DNA of 34,646 nucleotides from an uncultured Caryophanales bacterium (GCA_937896065.1 CALBLI010000028.1:1-34646); one strand, 5' to 3'; positions 17,513 to 25,871 are shown, counted from the stretch's first letter. A program made the numbers and translations. The notes: a model not told the origin generated them from the sequence alone.

Positions 17513-17534
17513 AATAATATTATATAATATTATT
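17513..17534. promoter_or_regulatory. 22-base palindrome holding divergent -10 boxes
   Basis: Positions 17513-17534 form a perfect inverted repeat of A and T centred between 17523 and 17524. It contains TATAAT on the plus strand (17523-17528, towards the CPBP gene) and TATAAT on the minus strand (17524-17519, towards the 1591-residue gene). The start codons are 64 bases apart. It may be a bidirectional promoter or an operator; -35 boxes are poor on both sides. Confidence 0.5.
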
Positions 17535-17562
17535 TGCTTATATAGCTATTAAGGTGATACAT

Positions 17563-18552
17563 ATGGAAGAATATAAAGTTTCTCAAATGAATATGAATAA
17601 ATTAAATAAAACACATGATCAAAATAATCATGATGATGATAATAAAAACAATGGTGTATTTAAATCAAATCAGTTGGTTGAAACAACGTCATTTGCGTTT
17701 AAATTGATCTTATTTTTGGTTGGCTTTTTGGGTTTACAAGCTGTTGCTTTTATTGTATCAATTATGTTACAAAAAGTGAATGACTATTCATACTGGGTCA
17801 ACTTAGTGACATATATCATCATTTTTGCTATCTTTGCTGTTTTAATTTTTACAAATAAAAATAAAGCTGGACTTACCTTTTTAAAAGAATTTAAAGATTA
17901 CAAAGTCTATCTTTATGGCTTAGCAAGCTTTGCAATTATGTTTTTAATAAATTTTATATTCAACCTTGCATATTCGAAGATTCCTGGATATGGTGAAAAT
18001 TTGAACCAAAATGGAGTTGAGAGTTTTGTTTCTAATAACGTTTTAAAAAACTTTTTACTATTCTTTGAAATTGTTATATTTGCACCATTCATTGAAGAAT
18101 TCACTTACAGACTTGGATTATGTGGTATTTGTAGTGGCAAAAAAAGAAACTATATAATTGGAATTATTGTCTCTTCATTAGTTTTTGGCTTGATTCACTT
18201 TAACGCTTTTACTTTATATGTATCAAAAGTTAGCATTGATGCTGCTATAAAAATTGAAAATGCTGAAGCAATTTCCTCTTTATGTTCTTCACTTGGAATT
18301 ACAATTTCTGGAAATCCTCTTGATAGTCAAAATATTGATCTCATCACTTCTAAACTAAATACACTGATTATGAATGAATGGTTGAATTTACCTATTTATA
18401 TAATTTCTGGTGTCATTTTGAATCTTTCGTATCTCCTTTCTGGAAAACTTGCTTCTTCTTTCACAACACATTTCACTAATAATTTGTTTTCTTACATAAC
18501 AATGTTTATTCCAAGCCAATCTGTTGTCGCTAATTGTCTTATATTAATCTAG
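17563..18552 (+). CDS. CPBP family intramembrane metalloprotease (Abi/CAAX-like)
   Basis: Polytopic membrane protein of 329 residues. The CPBP motifs are present: EEFTYR (E178, E179, R183), FGLIHFN with H212, and a late H303-F-T-N-N307. The glutamates and histidines are the expected metal and catalytic residues of the type II CAAX prenyl endopeptidase fold. The N-terminus (about 1-40) is soluble and has an odd His/Asp/Asn run at 17-30. An insert of about 60 residues with little hydrophobicity lies between the second motif and the last helices (about 216-272). Substrate unknown; bacterial relatives act in peptide maturation, bacteriocin self-immunity or signalling. The ATG at 17563 follows AAGGTG with six bases between; a GTG nine bases upstream overlaps that site. 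TraX follows 18 bases after the stop. Confidence 0.88.
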   Translation: MEEYKVSQMNMNKLNKTHDQNNHDDDNKNNGVFKSNQLVETTSFAFKLILFLVGFLGLQAVAFIVSIMLQKVNDYSYWVNLVTYIIIFAIFAVLIFTNKNKAGLTFLKEFKDYKVYLYGLASFAIMFLINFIFNLAYSKIPGYGENLNQNGVESFVSNNVLKNFLLFFEIVIFAPFIEEFTYRLGLCGICSGKKRNYIIGIIVSSLVFGLIHFNAFTLYVSKVSIDAAIKIENAEAISSLCSSLGITISGNPLDSQNIDLITSKLNTLIMNEWLNLPIYIISGVILNLSYLLSGKLASSFTTHFTNNLFSYITMFIPSQSVVANCLILI

Positions 18553-18570
18553 GTTTATTTTATTGCAGTT

Positions 18571-19461
18571 ATGGAAATTGATTCATTTTATACTCAAGAA
18601 AAGAAATATGTTTTAAATTCTTTTTATTTAAAAATAATCGCTTGTCTTTTGATGACTTTAGATCATGTAGCACTTCTATTTGTCGACAGTCAACTAAATC
18701 CTAATTTATATTTTGCGTTGCGTGCTATTGGAAAAATATCTTTCCCAATTTTTGCCTATCTTTCTTTTGAAAGCATAAATAGAAGTAAACATCCTGTAAA
18801 ATATCTATTAACTCTTTTAGCATTTTCCTTATCAATTGATATCTTTGGATATATTTTCTCAGCCATAAAAAAAATAACTATTTCTAATAACCCTTTCATC
18901 GGTAATGTATTTACTGACTTATTTTTAGGAACGCTTACTATCTATCTTCTTAAAAAGAAAAAATGGATATCTATTTTTGCAGTTTTTCCAGTAGCATATG
19001 CAATTTTATCAAATTTAGTTATAAGTCAAAATTATGGTACATTATTTAAAACTGACTGGGGAACTTTTTCAATCTGCCTTTTTATTCTTTTTTTTATAAC
19101 ACGTGAAGCATATCATTTTTCACTTTTAAAAAAAGCAAATGATTTAAATGTTGATGTTCATTCAATGTATCAAGAACAAATAGTTATGTATGACAACATT
19201 TTAGCAAGTGTTTCTCTTATATTTAATGAATTACTTTTTTATCTCATATATAAAATTAATAATCAAACAACCTTTATTCCTAATGAATTTGTACCAATTG
19301 GCACTTATTCAACATTAGCAAGTGTTTTTATTCTTTTAAATAATGGAAAACGTGGATATGATAATAAATTTATCAGATATTCATTTTACTGTTACTATCC
19401 ATTGCATTTGATAATACTGGGCATATTTTCACTATTTTTTGGAATTTTAAAAAATTTTTAA
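18571..19461 (+). CDS. TraX family membrane protein
   Basis: Polytopic membrane protein of 296 residues with eight or so hydrophobic helices. TraX signatures are visible: YLKIIACLLMTLDHVALLFV near the N-terminus, RAIGKISFPIFAYLSFES (where the family has RIAFPIFAFL..EG), the KYLLTLLAFSLSIDIFGY segment, and NVFTDLFLGTLTIYLL. F-plasmid TraX acetylates pilin, but most chromosomal relatives stand alone and their acyl-acceptor is unknown. There is no conjugation gene nearby. Upstream sequence (AGGTTTATTTTATTGCAGTT) gives no good Shine-Dalgarno near the ATG at 18571, so expression may rely on coupling to the CPBP gene 18 bases upstream. Confidence 0.85.
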   Translation: MEIDSFYTQEKKYVLNSFYLKIIACLLMTLDHVALLFVDSQLNPNLYFALRAIGKISFPIFAYLSFESINRSKHPVKYLLTLLAFSLSIDIFGYIFSAIKKITISNNPFIGNVFTDLFLGTLTIYLLKKKKWISIFAVFPVAYAILSNLVISQNYGTLFKTDWGTFSICLFILFFITREAYHFSLLKKANDLNVDVHSMYQEQIVMYDNILASVSLIFNELLFYLIYKINNQTTFIPNEFVPIGTYSTLASVFILLNNGKRGYDNKFIRYSFYCYYPLHLIILGIFSLFFGILKNF

Positions 19462-19520
19462 GCAAATATATTTAATTATTTAAAAAATGTATTATATTAA
19501 AAGCATAAGGAGATAATTTT

Positions 19521-19865
19521 ATGATTAAACATTTAGAAAAAGAATCCGATTTTGAAAAAATCATTTCAGAAGATGAAAAAGTTATTGTCGATTTTTATGC
19601 TGATTGGTGCGGCCCATGCAAAAGACTTGGTAGAACATTTGAATCATTTCAAAATGATTATGATGACATCACAATTTTAAAAGTCGATGTTGATGGTTTT
19701 CCAAATATTGCAGCTCTATTTAATGTTGTATCAATTCCTTATTTAGTTGGTTACATTAATGGAAAAAGAGTTGACTTTGTATATCCTGATTCTAGTAAAC
19801 ACGCTGATATATTAGGTGCTATGGAAGAAGATGAATTAAAGCTTGTTCTTGATCAAACTTTCTAG
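19521..19865 (+). CDS. trxA: Thioredoxin
   Basis: A 114-residue thioredoxin. The active site WCGPCK has C30 and C33, preceded by VIVDFYAD, and the cis-proline loop is SIPYLVGY (P73). VDVDGFPNIAALFNV is the usual third-strand region. It acts as a cytosolic disulfide reductant; thioredoxin reductase is not in this window. The ATG at 19521 follows AAGGAG at good spacing. Compared with standard TrxA the C-terminal part (KRVDFVYPDSSKHADILGAM) is divergent, with no canonical K..G....L motif, so a specialised partner is possible. It is followed closely by mscL (eight bases), so the two are likely cotranscribed. Confidence 0.9.
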   Translation: MIKHLEKESDFEKIISEDEKVIVDFYADWCGPCKRLGRTFESFQNDYDDITILKVDVDGFPNIAALFNVVSIPYLVGYINGKRVDFVYPDSSKHADILGAMEEDELKLVLDQTF

Positions 19866-19873
19866 GTGCGTGT

Positions 19874-20599
19874 ATGTCAAAAGATAAAAATAATAAATCG
19901 TCAGCATTTCTTAAAAAAACTTCCTCATTGTGGACTGATTTTAAAGCATTTATTACTAGAGGTAATATTCTTGATTTAGCAGTCGGTGTAATTATTGGTG
20001 GTGCCTTTAATGCAATAGTCACTGCTTTTACTAAAATTCTTATGTCTATTTGTACTTGGGGTGTCCCTGGTGGTATAAATGGACTTGTCACGGTGTTACC
20101 AGCTGCTAATGCTTCTCAAAGCGGTAGTGAATTTGCTGGCCAATTCTTTAATGTCAGCGATGTTAACTCGAAAGTTATTGAATATGCTAGCAAGCAAGGC
20201 ATAACAATTGATGTTTCATCAGATACCTTCCTTCAATGGAAAGATACACTTCTTAAAAACTATACTCTTCATGGTAATACTTACACATACAATAGTTCCA
20301 ATATTATAGATTGGGGTACATTTATCAATGCAGTTATTACTTTCCTAATTATTGCAATAACTTTATTTGTCATTATAAAGGTAGCAAATAGCATCACTAA
20401 GAAAAGACAAGCTATTCAAAAAGAACTTGAAGAAAAAGCTCATCAAGCTTATTTAAAACAGCATCCAGAAGAAGCTGAAAAAGAAAGGCTTGCTGCTTTA
20501 GAAAAGGATAAACCAGCACCAGTAAGCGATGATGTTAGACTTCTTGGTGAAATCAAAGCCGAACTTGAAAAATTGAATTCAAAAAAAGCAAGTGAATAA
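19874..20599 (+). CDS. mscL: Large-conductance mechanosensitive channel, extended form
   Basis: MscL opens under membrane tension to release solutes on hypo-osmotic shock. The first helix region RGNILDLAVGVIIGGAFNAI (29-48) is the family hallmark. The second helix is at about 149-170 (TFINAVITFLIIAITLFVII), and the C-terminal bundle helix (VSDDVRLLGEIKAELEKLN, 217-235) corresponds to the end of E. coli MscL. At 241 residues the protein is about 100 longer than usual (about 136). The extra length is in the extracellular loop (about 62-147, Ser/Asn/Gly-rich) and in a charged segment after the second helix (about 174-213, KELEEKAHQAYLKQHPEE). The ATG at 19874 follows AGGTGCGTGT. A terminator follows at 20607-20630. 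Confidence 0.93.
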   Translation: MSKDKNNKSSAFLKKTSSLWTDFKAFITRGNILDLAVGVIIGGAFNAIVTAFTKILMSICTWGVPGGINGLVTVLPAANASQSGSEFAGQFFNVSDVNSKVIEYASKQGITIDVSSDTFLQWKDTLLKNYTLHGNTYTYNSSNIIDWGTFINAVITFLIIAITLFVIIKVANSITKKRQAIQKELEEKAHQAYLKQHPEEAEKERLAALEKDKPAPVSDDVRLLGEIKAELEKLNSKKASE

Positions 20600-20606
20600 G
20601 ATTAAG

Positions 20607-20630
20607 TCCAGTTTAAAAACTGGATTTTTT
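20607..20630 (+). terminator. Rho-independent terminator of the trx-mscL unit
   Basis: TCCAGTTT (20607-20614) pairs with AAACTGGA (20617-20624) around a tight loop, followed by six T, starting eight bases past the mscL stop. Confidence 0.85.
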
Positions 20631-20701
20631 CTTATTTATCAATTTTAAAATCAAATTTAAATTTTTAATGATTATAATATTATTGCAAAGTAGGTATGAA
20701 C

Positions 20702-21637
20702 ATGAATTTAAAAGATTATAAAATTGTATTTTTAGGAACACCAGATATCTCAGCTAAACTGCTTGAAGGTCTAGTTGAATATGGTTTTAATATTCCCCTT
20801 GTTATCACCCAAAATGATAAAAAAACCGGTCGAAATCTAAAATTAGAAGAATCCGACGTTTCTAAAATGGCTAATAAACTAAATATTGAAGTATTTAAAC
20901 CAGATAAACTGAATAAAGACTATCAAAAATTGGTTGACTTAAAACCTGATCTTCTTTTAACTTATGCATATGGTCAAATTCTCTCGACAAGGGTATTAGA
21001 ATTATCCAGATTAAAGCCACTCAACTTTCATGCTTCTTTGCTTCCTAAGTATCGTGGAGCCAGTCCAATTCAGCATGCTTTATTAAATGGTGATAAAGAA
21101 ACAGGTATCACTTTAATGGAAATGGAAAAAGGAATGGATACTGGTAAGATATATGCTTGTGAAAAACTTGATATAAAAGATGATGACAATTACACATCAC
21201 TAAAAAATAGGCTCACTGATTTAGCAATTGAAATGTCAAAAAATTATCTAGTCAAATATTTAGAAAATAATTTAGTTGGAACTATTCAAGATGAAAATAA
21301 AGCAACATATACTAGAATGCTAACCAAAGAAGATGAGCATCTTTTAATTGATTCTACTTGCGATGAATTTATTAATAAGGTTCGTGCTTTCTCATTGACA
21401 CCTGGAGCTTACTTATTAAATGGTGATGAGTATATTAAAATTTATAAAGCATTAAAATTAAATAATCAAATTTTATTTAATATAGGTACACTTAATAAAT
21501 TTCAAAAAAAGTTGGTATTACAATTAAAGGATGGAATTATTGAACTTTGCCAAGTTCAAAAGGCTGGTAAAAAAATAATGTCTGGTTCTGATTTTTTAAA
21601 TGGAATCAAAGATATAGGAAATATTAACTTAAAATGA
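20702..21637 (+). CDS. fmt: Methionyl-tRNA formyltransferase
   Basis: Formylates initiator Met-tRNA with 10-formyltetrahydrofolate; 311 residues, normal length. The N-terminal formyltransferase domain opens with YKIVFLGTPDISAKLL. The catalytic and folate-binding region reads LNFHASLLPKYRGASPIQ, followed by GITLMEMEKGMDTGKIY. The weaker C-terminal OB-like domain follows (INKVRAFSLTPGAYL onward). The ATG at 20702 is preferred over the ATG six bases upstream because AGG at 20692-20694 is then seven bases away. A TATAAT at 20673-20678 may be the -10 box, with no good -35. The stop overlaps the ybaK start as ATGA. The usual neighbours def and priA are not here. Confidence 0.95.
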   Translation: MNLKDYKIVFLGTPDISAKLLEGLVEYGFNIPLVITQNDKKTGRNLKLEESDVSKMANKLNIEVFKPDKLNKDYQKLVDLKPDLLLTYAYGQILSTRVLELSRLKPLNFHASLLPKYRGASPIQHALLNGDKETGITLMEMEKGMDTGKIYACEKLDIKDDDNYTSLKNRLTDLAIEMSKNYLVKYLENNLVGTIQDENKATYTRMLTKEDEHLLIDSTCDEFINKVRAFSLTPGAYLLNGDEYIKIYKALKLNNQILFNIGTLNKFQKKLVLQLKDGIIELCQVQKAGKKIMSGSDFLNGIKDIGNINLK

Positions 21638-22101
21638 TTAAAACTAATGCAATGAGAATTCTTGATTTAAATAAAATACCCTATCAAGAAATAAGTTATG
21701 ATGATAAATTGACTGATGCAATTTCAATAGCATCTATTTTAAATGAAGATATCAATCGAGTTTTTAAAACGCTTGTTACCACTTGTGTCAAAAATAAAAA
21801 ATATTATGTCTTTGTTATTCCAGCAAGTAAAGAGCTTGACTTAAAGAAAGCTGCCATTGTGTCAAATGAAAAAAACATTGAAATGATACATCAAAAAGAA
21901 CTTCTTCCTCTTACTGGTTATATTCATGGTGGCTGCTCACCAATTGGAATGAAGAAGCAATTTAAAACATTTATTGATGATTCTATCAATGATTTTGATT
22001 CAATTTATATATCTGGTGGAAAGGTAGGTCTACAAATAAAAATAGATACTACATCTCTTATACATTTTATTAATGCAACTGTTGTTAGTTTAACTAAATA
22101 A
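21634..22101 (+). CDS. ybaK: Cys-tRNA(Pro)/aminoacyl-tRNA deacylase, YbaK/EbsC type
   Basis: A 155-residue trans-editing enzyme of the YbaK family that hydrolyses mischarged Cys-tRNA(Pro). The signature GYIHGGCSPIGMKKQF near residues 90-105 holds the conserved Gly-rich loop and Cys-Ser-Pro. The lysines of KELDLKKAA and the C-terminal SGGKVGLQIKID are also typical. Length is normal. It starts inside the fmt stop (ATGA at 21634-21637), so two tRNA-charging quality genes are coupled. Family relatives with Ala or other specificities exist, but GCSP plus GMKK favours YbaK. Confidence 0.93.
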   Translation: MIKTNAMRILDLNKIPYQEISYDDKLTDAISIASILNEDINRVFKTLVTTCVKNKKYYVFVIPASKELDLKKAAIVSNEKNIEMIHQKELLPLTGYIHGGCSPIGMKKQFKTFIDDSINDFDSIYISGGKVGLQIKIDTTSLIHFINATVVSLTK

Positions 22102-22109
22102 CTTATAAA

Positions 22110-22138
22110 TTGTTTAATAAAGTATTTTGTATTAAAAT
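22110..22138 (+). promoter_or_regulatory. Promoter of fba
   Basis: TTGTTT (22110-22115) and TAAAAT (22133-22138) have a 17-base spacer and stand 28 bases before the ATG of the aldolase gene. Confidence 0.55.
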
Positions 22139-22166
22139 ATTTGTATACATTTTGGAGGTACATTAA

Positions 22167-23045
22167 ATGTTAGTAAATGCTAAAGACATGCTTGTTAAAG
22201 CAAAAAAAGGTCACTATGCTGTTGGTCACTTTAATATCAACAATCTTGAATGGACTAAAGCTGTTTTAACTACTGCTCAAGAATTAAATTCACCAGTTAT
22301 TTTAGGTGTTTCTTGCGGTGCTGGAAAATACATGACAGGCATGAAAACTGTCGCTAGTATGGTAAGAGCAATGGATGAAGCTTTAAAAATAACTGTTCCT
22401 GTTGCACTCCATTTAGATCATGGTACTTATGATGCATGTAGAGATTGTATTGAAGCCGGTTTTACATCAATCATGTTTGATGGTTCATCTTTACCACTCG
22501 AGCAGAATTTATACAGAACCAAAGAATTGACAAATCTTGCACATGCTTATGGTTTATCAATTGAAGCAGAAGTTGGTGCTATTGGTGGAACTGAAGATGG
22601 TGTCACTGCTGATGGTGAAGTTGCAAATCCAGCTGAATGCAAACTTCTTGTTGATTTAGGAATTGATTTCTTAGCTGCAGGTATTGGTAATATCCATGGT
22701 ATTTATCCAGCTGACTGGAAAGGTTTAAATTTTGATGCTTTAAATAAAATTAATGCTGCAACAAATAACATCCCCTTAGTTTTACATGGTGGTACAGGTA
22801 TTCCAGATGATCAAATCAAAAGAGCAATCTCTGAAGGTGTCTCAAAAATAAATGTTAATACTGATTGTCAACTCGTCTTTGCACAAGCAACCATCGATTA
22901 TTGTAAAGCTGGTAAAGCAGATCCAACTGACGAAAACAAGGATAAAGGTTACGATCCAAGAAAATTATTAAAACCTGGCTATGAAGCAATCAAAGCTAAA
23001 GTCAAAGAAAAAATGGAATTATTTGGGTCAATTAACAAAGCCTAA
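22167..23045 (+). CDS. fba: Class II fructose-1,6-bisphosphate aldolase
   Basis: Zn-dependent glycolytic aldolase of 292 residues, cleaving fructose-1,6-bisphosphate into dihydroxyacetone phosphate and glyceraldehyde 3-phosphate. Key residues: LHLDHGT with D84 (catalytic) and H85 (Zn ligand), E133/E135 region IEAEVGAIGG, GNIHGIY with H177, VLHGGTGIP with H207, and INVNTD (228-233) for phosphate binding. The preceding GGAGGTACATTAA is a strong ribosome binding site, consistent with a highly expressed gene. Its codons are less AT-driven than those of neighbours, as expected for a central-metabolism gene. It has its own promoter and terminator. A tagatose- or ketose-bisphosphate specificity (GatY/KbaY) is less likely, but only a tree would exclude it. 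Confidence 0.95.
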   Translation: MLVNAKDMLVKAKKGHYAVGHFNINNLEWTKAVLTTAQELNSPVILGVSCGAGKYMTGMKTVASMVRAMDEALKITVPVALHLDHGTYDACRDCIEAGFTSIMFDGSSLPLEQNLYRTKELTNLAHAYGLSIEAEVGAIGGTEDGVTADGEVANPAECKLLVDLGIDFLAAGIGNIHGIYPADWKGLNFDALNKINAATNNIPLVLHGGTGIPDDQIKRAISEGVSKINVNTDCQLVFAQATIDYCKAGKADPTDENKDKGYDPRKLLKPGYEAIKAKVKEKMELFGSINKA

Positions 23046-23062
23046 TAATTGATATTTAAAAT

Positions 23063-23099
23063 AAATAGGTTACTTTCAAATAAGTAACCTATTTTTATT
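23063..23099. terminator. Bidirectional terminator between fba and the kinase/CYTH gene
   Basis: Thirteen-base-pair stem AAATAGGTTACTT (23063-23075) with AAGTAACCTATTT (23082-23094), loop of six. It is followed by a T-rich tail on the plus strand, and the flanking A-rich side gives a shorter T tail on the minus strand. It overlaps the stop codon of the convergent gene at 23095. Confidence 0.85.
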
Positions 23100-24483
23100 T
23101 TTGAATTTTATTTTTTATAAACTCGATTGTCTTTGTATTATGAGGAGTATTAAATTCAATATATGAGCCGACTGATTCAAATTCTTTTAGTGATAGTTTT
23201 TGATTCTGATATGTAAGTTTAGTTTTTACCTTCTTTTCAATCTTTCCAATCACAAAACCAGCGTAAGTGAAGTCTCTGATGCAGCTTTCTTCATCTTTCC
23301 AGACTTTTGAAATTTCATCTTCATTTAATAGTACATTGATTGGGCGGATAATTTTATCATCTTTTCTAAGTTTGATGCTTCCTTTATGAACCAAAGATGA
23401 TGGAAAATATGTTTTTCCTTCATCATCTGAAAGAAGTCTGAAACGTAGAATATTGTTCTTAATTAAGCTTTCATTCTCATTACTTGTTACAAAATAAATA
23501 TCTTTTTGATAAATAACTTGCTCGATCTTGCCATTTTTCTTTAAATAATCATATATCTTTTTATCTTCAGTAAATATTTCATCTTTAGTCATATACAATT
23601 CACCGGTTTTAAGTTCAGCAAATGTCATATCATTATTTAAAATGATATCAGCATTGCTTCTAGATGGTAAAATCGTATCATAATATGCTTTTAAAATATA
23701 TTTAAAATATAATTGAATCGTAAAGACAGAGTCGGCACTAGTTGTTTGCTTATCACGGATAACACGCCTTAAGAATAATGACTTAGCATTGCCATCAATA
23801 AAATTAGTTATGATATCGACTTTTCCATCTTTAAAATAAGAAATAAAGGAATTATCTAGAGCATATATTCCTTCAACAATGATGATGTCATAATCTTTAC
23901 CAGAGGCAACTTTTTTATTTTGAACACGTTCTGAAAAAACTTTTGAATATTTCTTAACTCTAATAGATTCATTTTTGGTGAGCTTTAAAATATCATCATA
24001 TGCTTCTTTCATATCATAAACTGTCGGTTCATCAAAGTTGACCTTAAGCCATTCTTCTTTTAGACCATTTATAAATTTATCGATATCTTTTTTAGGAACT
24101 AATTTTTTTACAGCTTCTTTTATTTTAATCAACACATCATCTGAATATTTATTTTCAAATGGAACATCATAAATGATCTTTTTGATAATTTTTCTAATTT
24201 TATCCATGTTTTTTAATTTATTAGAAAAATAATTTAAATTTACTTTGTTTGGAATGATGCCAGATAAACCAATATTATATGAATCAAGTGAAATAATTAG
24301 TGGATGGTGTCCATATTTGATAAGAAGTTTTTCAAGATAATAAGCAGCATAACTTTTACCTGATGATGAAGCACCTGCAATGAGGCATATTGCTTTCTTA
24401 CTTTTATCTTTTTCCTGTATCTCATCGATATAATCAAGATTTGCAAAACCAAATTTATCTAAGTGGTGGCATTCATATAGCAT
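23095..24483 (-). CDS. Uridine-kinase-like P-loop domain fused to a CYTH (triphosphate tunnel) domain
   Basis: Cytosolic protein of 462 residues with two parts. The N-terminal kinase-like part has Walker A GASSSGKS (37-44), ISLDSYN (64-70) where uridine kinases have DDFY, NFDEPTVYDMKE (149-160) equivalent to the FDHPDAFD segment, IIIVEGIYAL (200-209), and FLRRVIRDKQT (237-247). A helical Lys-rich insert of about 70 residues (77-147) splits this core. The C-terminal part (about 318-445) looks like CYTH: NILRFRLLSDDEGK, then KKVKTKLTYQNQKLSLKEF and GSYIEF. Kinase-CYTH fusions are known in bacteria and in plant TTM1/TTM2, which act on pyrophosphate or triphosphate. The ATG at 24483 follows TGAGGTAATTGTT, five bases after the stop of the CvpA gene. 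Confidence 0.82.
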   Translation of the reverse strand: MLYECHHLDKFGFANLDYIDEIQEKDKSKKAICLIAGASSSGKSYAAYYLEKLLIKYGHHPLIISLDSYNIGLSGIIPNKVNLNYFSNKLKNMDKIRKIIKKIIYDVPFENKYSDDVLIKIKEAVKKLVPKKDIDKFINGLKEEWLKVNFDEPTVYDMKEAYDDILKLTKNESIRVKKYSKVFSERVQNKKVASGKDYDIIIVEGIYALDNSFISYFKDGKVDIITNFIDGNAKSLFLRRVIRDKQTTSADSVFTIQLYFKYILKAYYDTILPSRSNADIILNNDMTFAELKTGELYMTKDEIFTEDKKIYDYLKKNGKIEQVIYQKDIYFVTSNENESLIKNNILRFRLLSDDEGKTYFPSSLVHKGSIKLRKDDKIIRPINVLLNEDEISKVWKDEESCIRDFTYAGFVIGKIEKKVKTKLTYQNQKLSLKEFESVGSYIEFNTPHNTKTIEFIKNKIQK

Positions 24484-24488
24484 AACAA

Positions 24489-25223
24489 TTACCTCAGTGA
24501 AATCCAATTTAATAATGATAACGAATATGTATAAAATAATCTAGCAAGTGAAAAACTAGATGTATTATCAAGTTTTAAATCTTTTATTAAGAAATCATTA
24601 ACATTACTTATACCATTTTTGAATGTTATTTGACTAATAAGTACAACAATAAACATTATCACGTAATAAATAACAGAAGCAAAAACAATCATTTGTATTG
24701 CACCTGCTATTCTTCCAAGCATGTTTTTACCATCTTCACCAAATGGTGAAACTTTTTTAATCATTTTATAAATGATATTTAAAACAATACAAGGAAGTAA
24801 AAAGAATATTATAAACATCACACCAACAATAGTGTAATATGCAAAAGATGAAGCAACAGCGGCTTTAACAGTTTCACTTACAACACTGACTTTAGAAATA
24901 AAAAAGCCAGCAAAAAATTTAGGAAAATGAAGCGAGGTGAAAGCTTCATTTAGCAAAATGTTCCTATCAGCAATTGTCAATCCATTTATTGATTTTAAAA
25001 AGACATCACTATCTGGAAGCTTACTTTGATAAAAATTAGTAACTGTTATTTGACCAAACTGTGAATTCATAATTGAAGTACCTATAGGAATTCCAGCATA
25101 GATTGCAACAACAATAGACACAATAAAAATTAATTTAGGAATTGATGATTTATAACCTCGAATCAATCCCCACAATGCAGCAACAATTAGTAATATTAAT
25201 AATATCCAATCAAAGACACCCAT
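24489..25223 (-). CDS. CvpA family membrane protein
   Basis: A 244-residue membrane protein with four hydrophobic helices (about 5-22, 29-50, about 125-155, about 170-195) and the typical MGVFDWILLILLIVAALWGL start followed by a basic RGYK turn. CvpA proteins are needed for colicin V production in E. coli and more widely for envelope integrity; the mechanism is unknown. It is somewhat longer than the usual 160-180 residues because of an extracellular loop between helices two and three (about 50-120). The ATG overlaps the DJ-1 family stop (TAATG). The gene ends five bases before the kinase/CYTH start, so the three form one operon. Confidence 0.85.
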   Translation of the reverse strand: MGVFDWILLILLIVAALWGLIRGYKSSIPKLIFIVSIVVAIYAGIPIGTSIMNSQFGQITVTNFYQSKLPDSDVFLKSINGLTIADRNILLNEAFTSLHFPKFFAGFFISKVSVVSETVKAAVASSFAYYTIVGVMFIIFFLLPCIVLNIIYKMIKKVSPFGEDGKNMLGRIAGAIQMIVFASVIYYVIMFIVVLISQITFKNGISNVNDFLIKDLKLDNTSSFSLARLFYTYSLSLLNWISLR

Positions 25224-25756
25224 TAATAATATATCTCCTGTTTAATATCACTATATGTTTTTTCACCACATAGCTGTTTGATTATCTCAAGTGCAAAGTC
25301 AATGCTAGCTGCACAACTTCTACCCGTTATCAGTTTTCCATCAACACAAGTATATTCATCAACATATTCACCTTGAAAATCTTCATTCATTGAAGTAAAG
25401 CAAGTATATTTTTTACCTTTTAGTAAACCTAAATGGCCTAAAATAGTAGGAGCAGCACAAATAGCAGCTATATATTTACCATTATCAAAGAAAGCTTTGA
25501 CAATTTTTAAAAAGTTCTTATCTTTTTCTTCAATGATATATTCAGGGCCACCAGGAAGAAGAAGCATATCATAATCAGTTATATCAATATCATTTAGGCA
25601 TACTAAATCAGTTAACTTCATCATATATCTTCCAATTGCATCTTTTGAATATAAAGAAGCAATAGTGACATCAAGTTTGGCCCTTCTTAAAAGAGCAATT
25701 GTTCCAACTGCTTCAAGTTCTTCAAATCCATCAGTAATAATTGCTAAAATTTTCAT
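25223..25756 (-). CDS. DJ-1/PfpI family protein (YajL/ThiJ-like)
   Basis: A 177-residue single-domain protein of the DJ-1 superfamily. It has the conserved N-terminal DGFEELEA (9-16) with the acidic residue that activates the nucleophile, LLLPGGPEY (65-73), AAICAAPTILG with the nucleophilic C100, and GRSCAAS (about 145-151), where the family has the TS.G..TA loop. Members act as glyoxalases, chaperones or peroxide-responsive proteins; the exact activity here is open, but the size and EELEA point to the YajL/DJ-1 branch rather than PfpI proteases. It is first gene of the operon with the CvpA protein and the kinase/CYTH fusion, divergent from aguA with 115 bases between starts. Confidence 0.9.
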   Translation of the reverse strand: MKILAIITDGFEELEAVGTIALLRRAKLDVTIASLYSKDAIGRYMMKLTDLVCLNDIDITDYDMLLLPGGPEYIIEEKDKNFLKIVKAFFDNGKYIAAICAAPTILGHLGLLKGKKYTCFTSMNEDFQGEYVDEYTCVDGKLITGRSCAASIDFALEIIKQLCGEKTYSDIKQEIYY

Positions 25757-25871
25757 AATACTATCCTCACATAATATTTATATATTTTATAGCATTTAAA
25801 AATAAAATTTGTTATCATAAGTATTATATCAAATTTACATGAGTATTTAATAGAAAGAGTTATATAAATTT

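Noticed and set aside
18571..19461. Conjugative element suggested by the TraX-like gene
   Set aside because: No relaxase, type IV secretion, integrase or repeat is nearby; TraX relatives are common as single chromosomal genes.
23064..23094. Repeat shared between the terminators at 1743 and 23063 (both AATAGGTT stems)
   Set aside because: The similarity is limited to eight bases of stem and is what independent terminators can show by chance.
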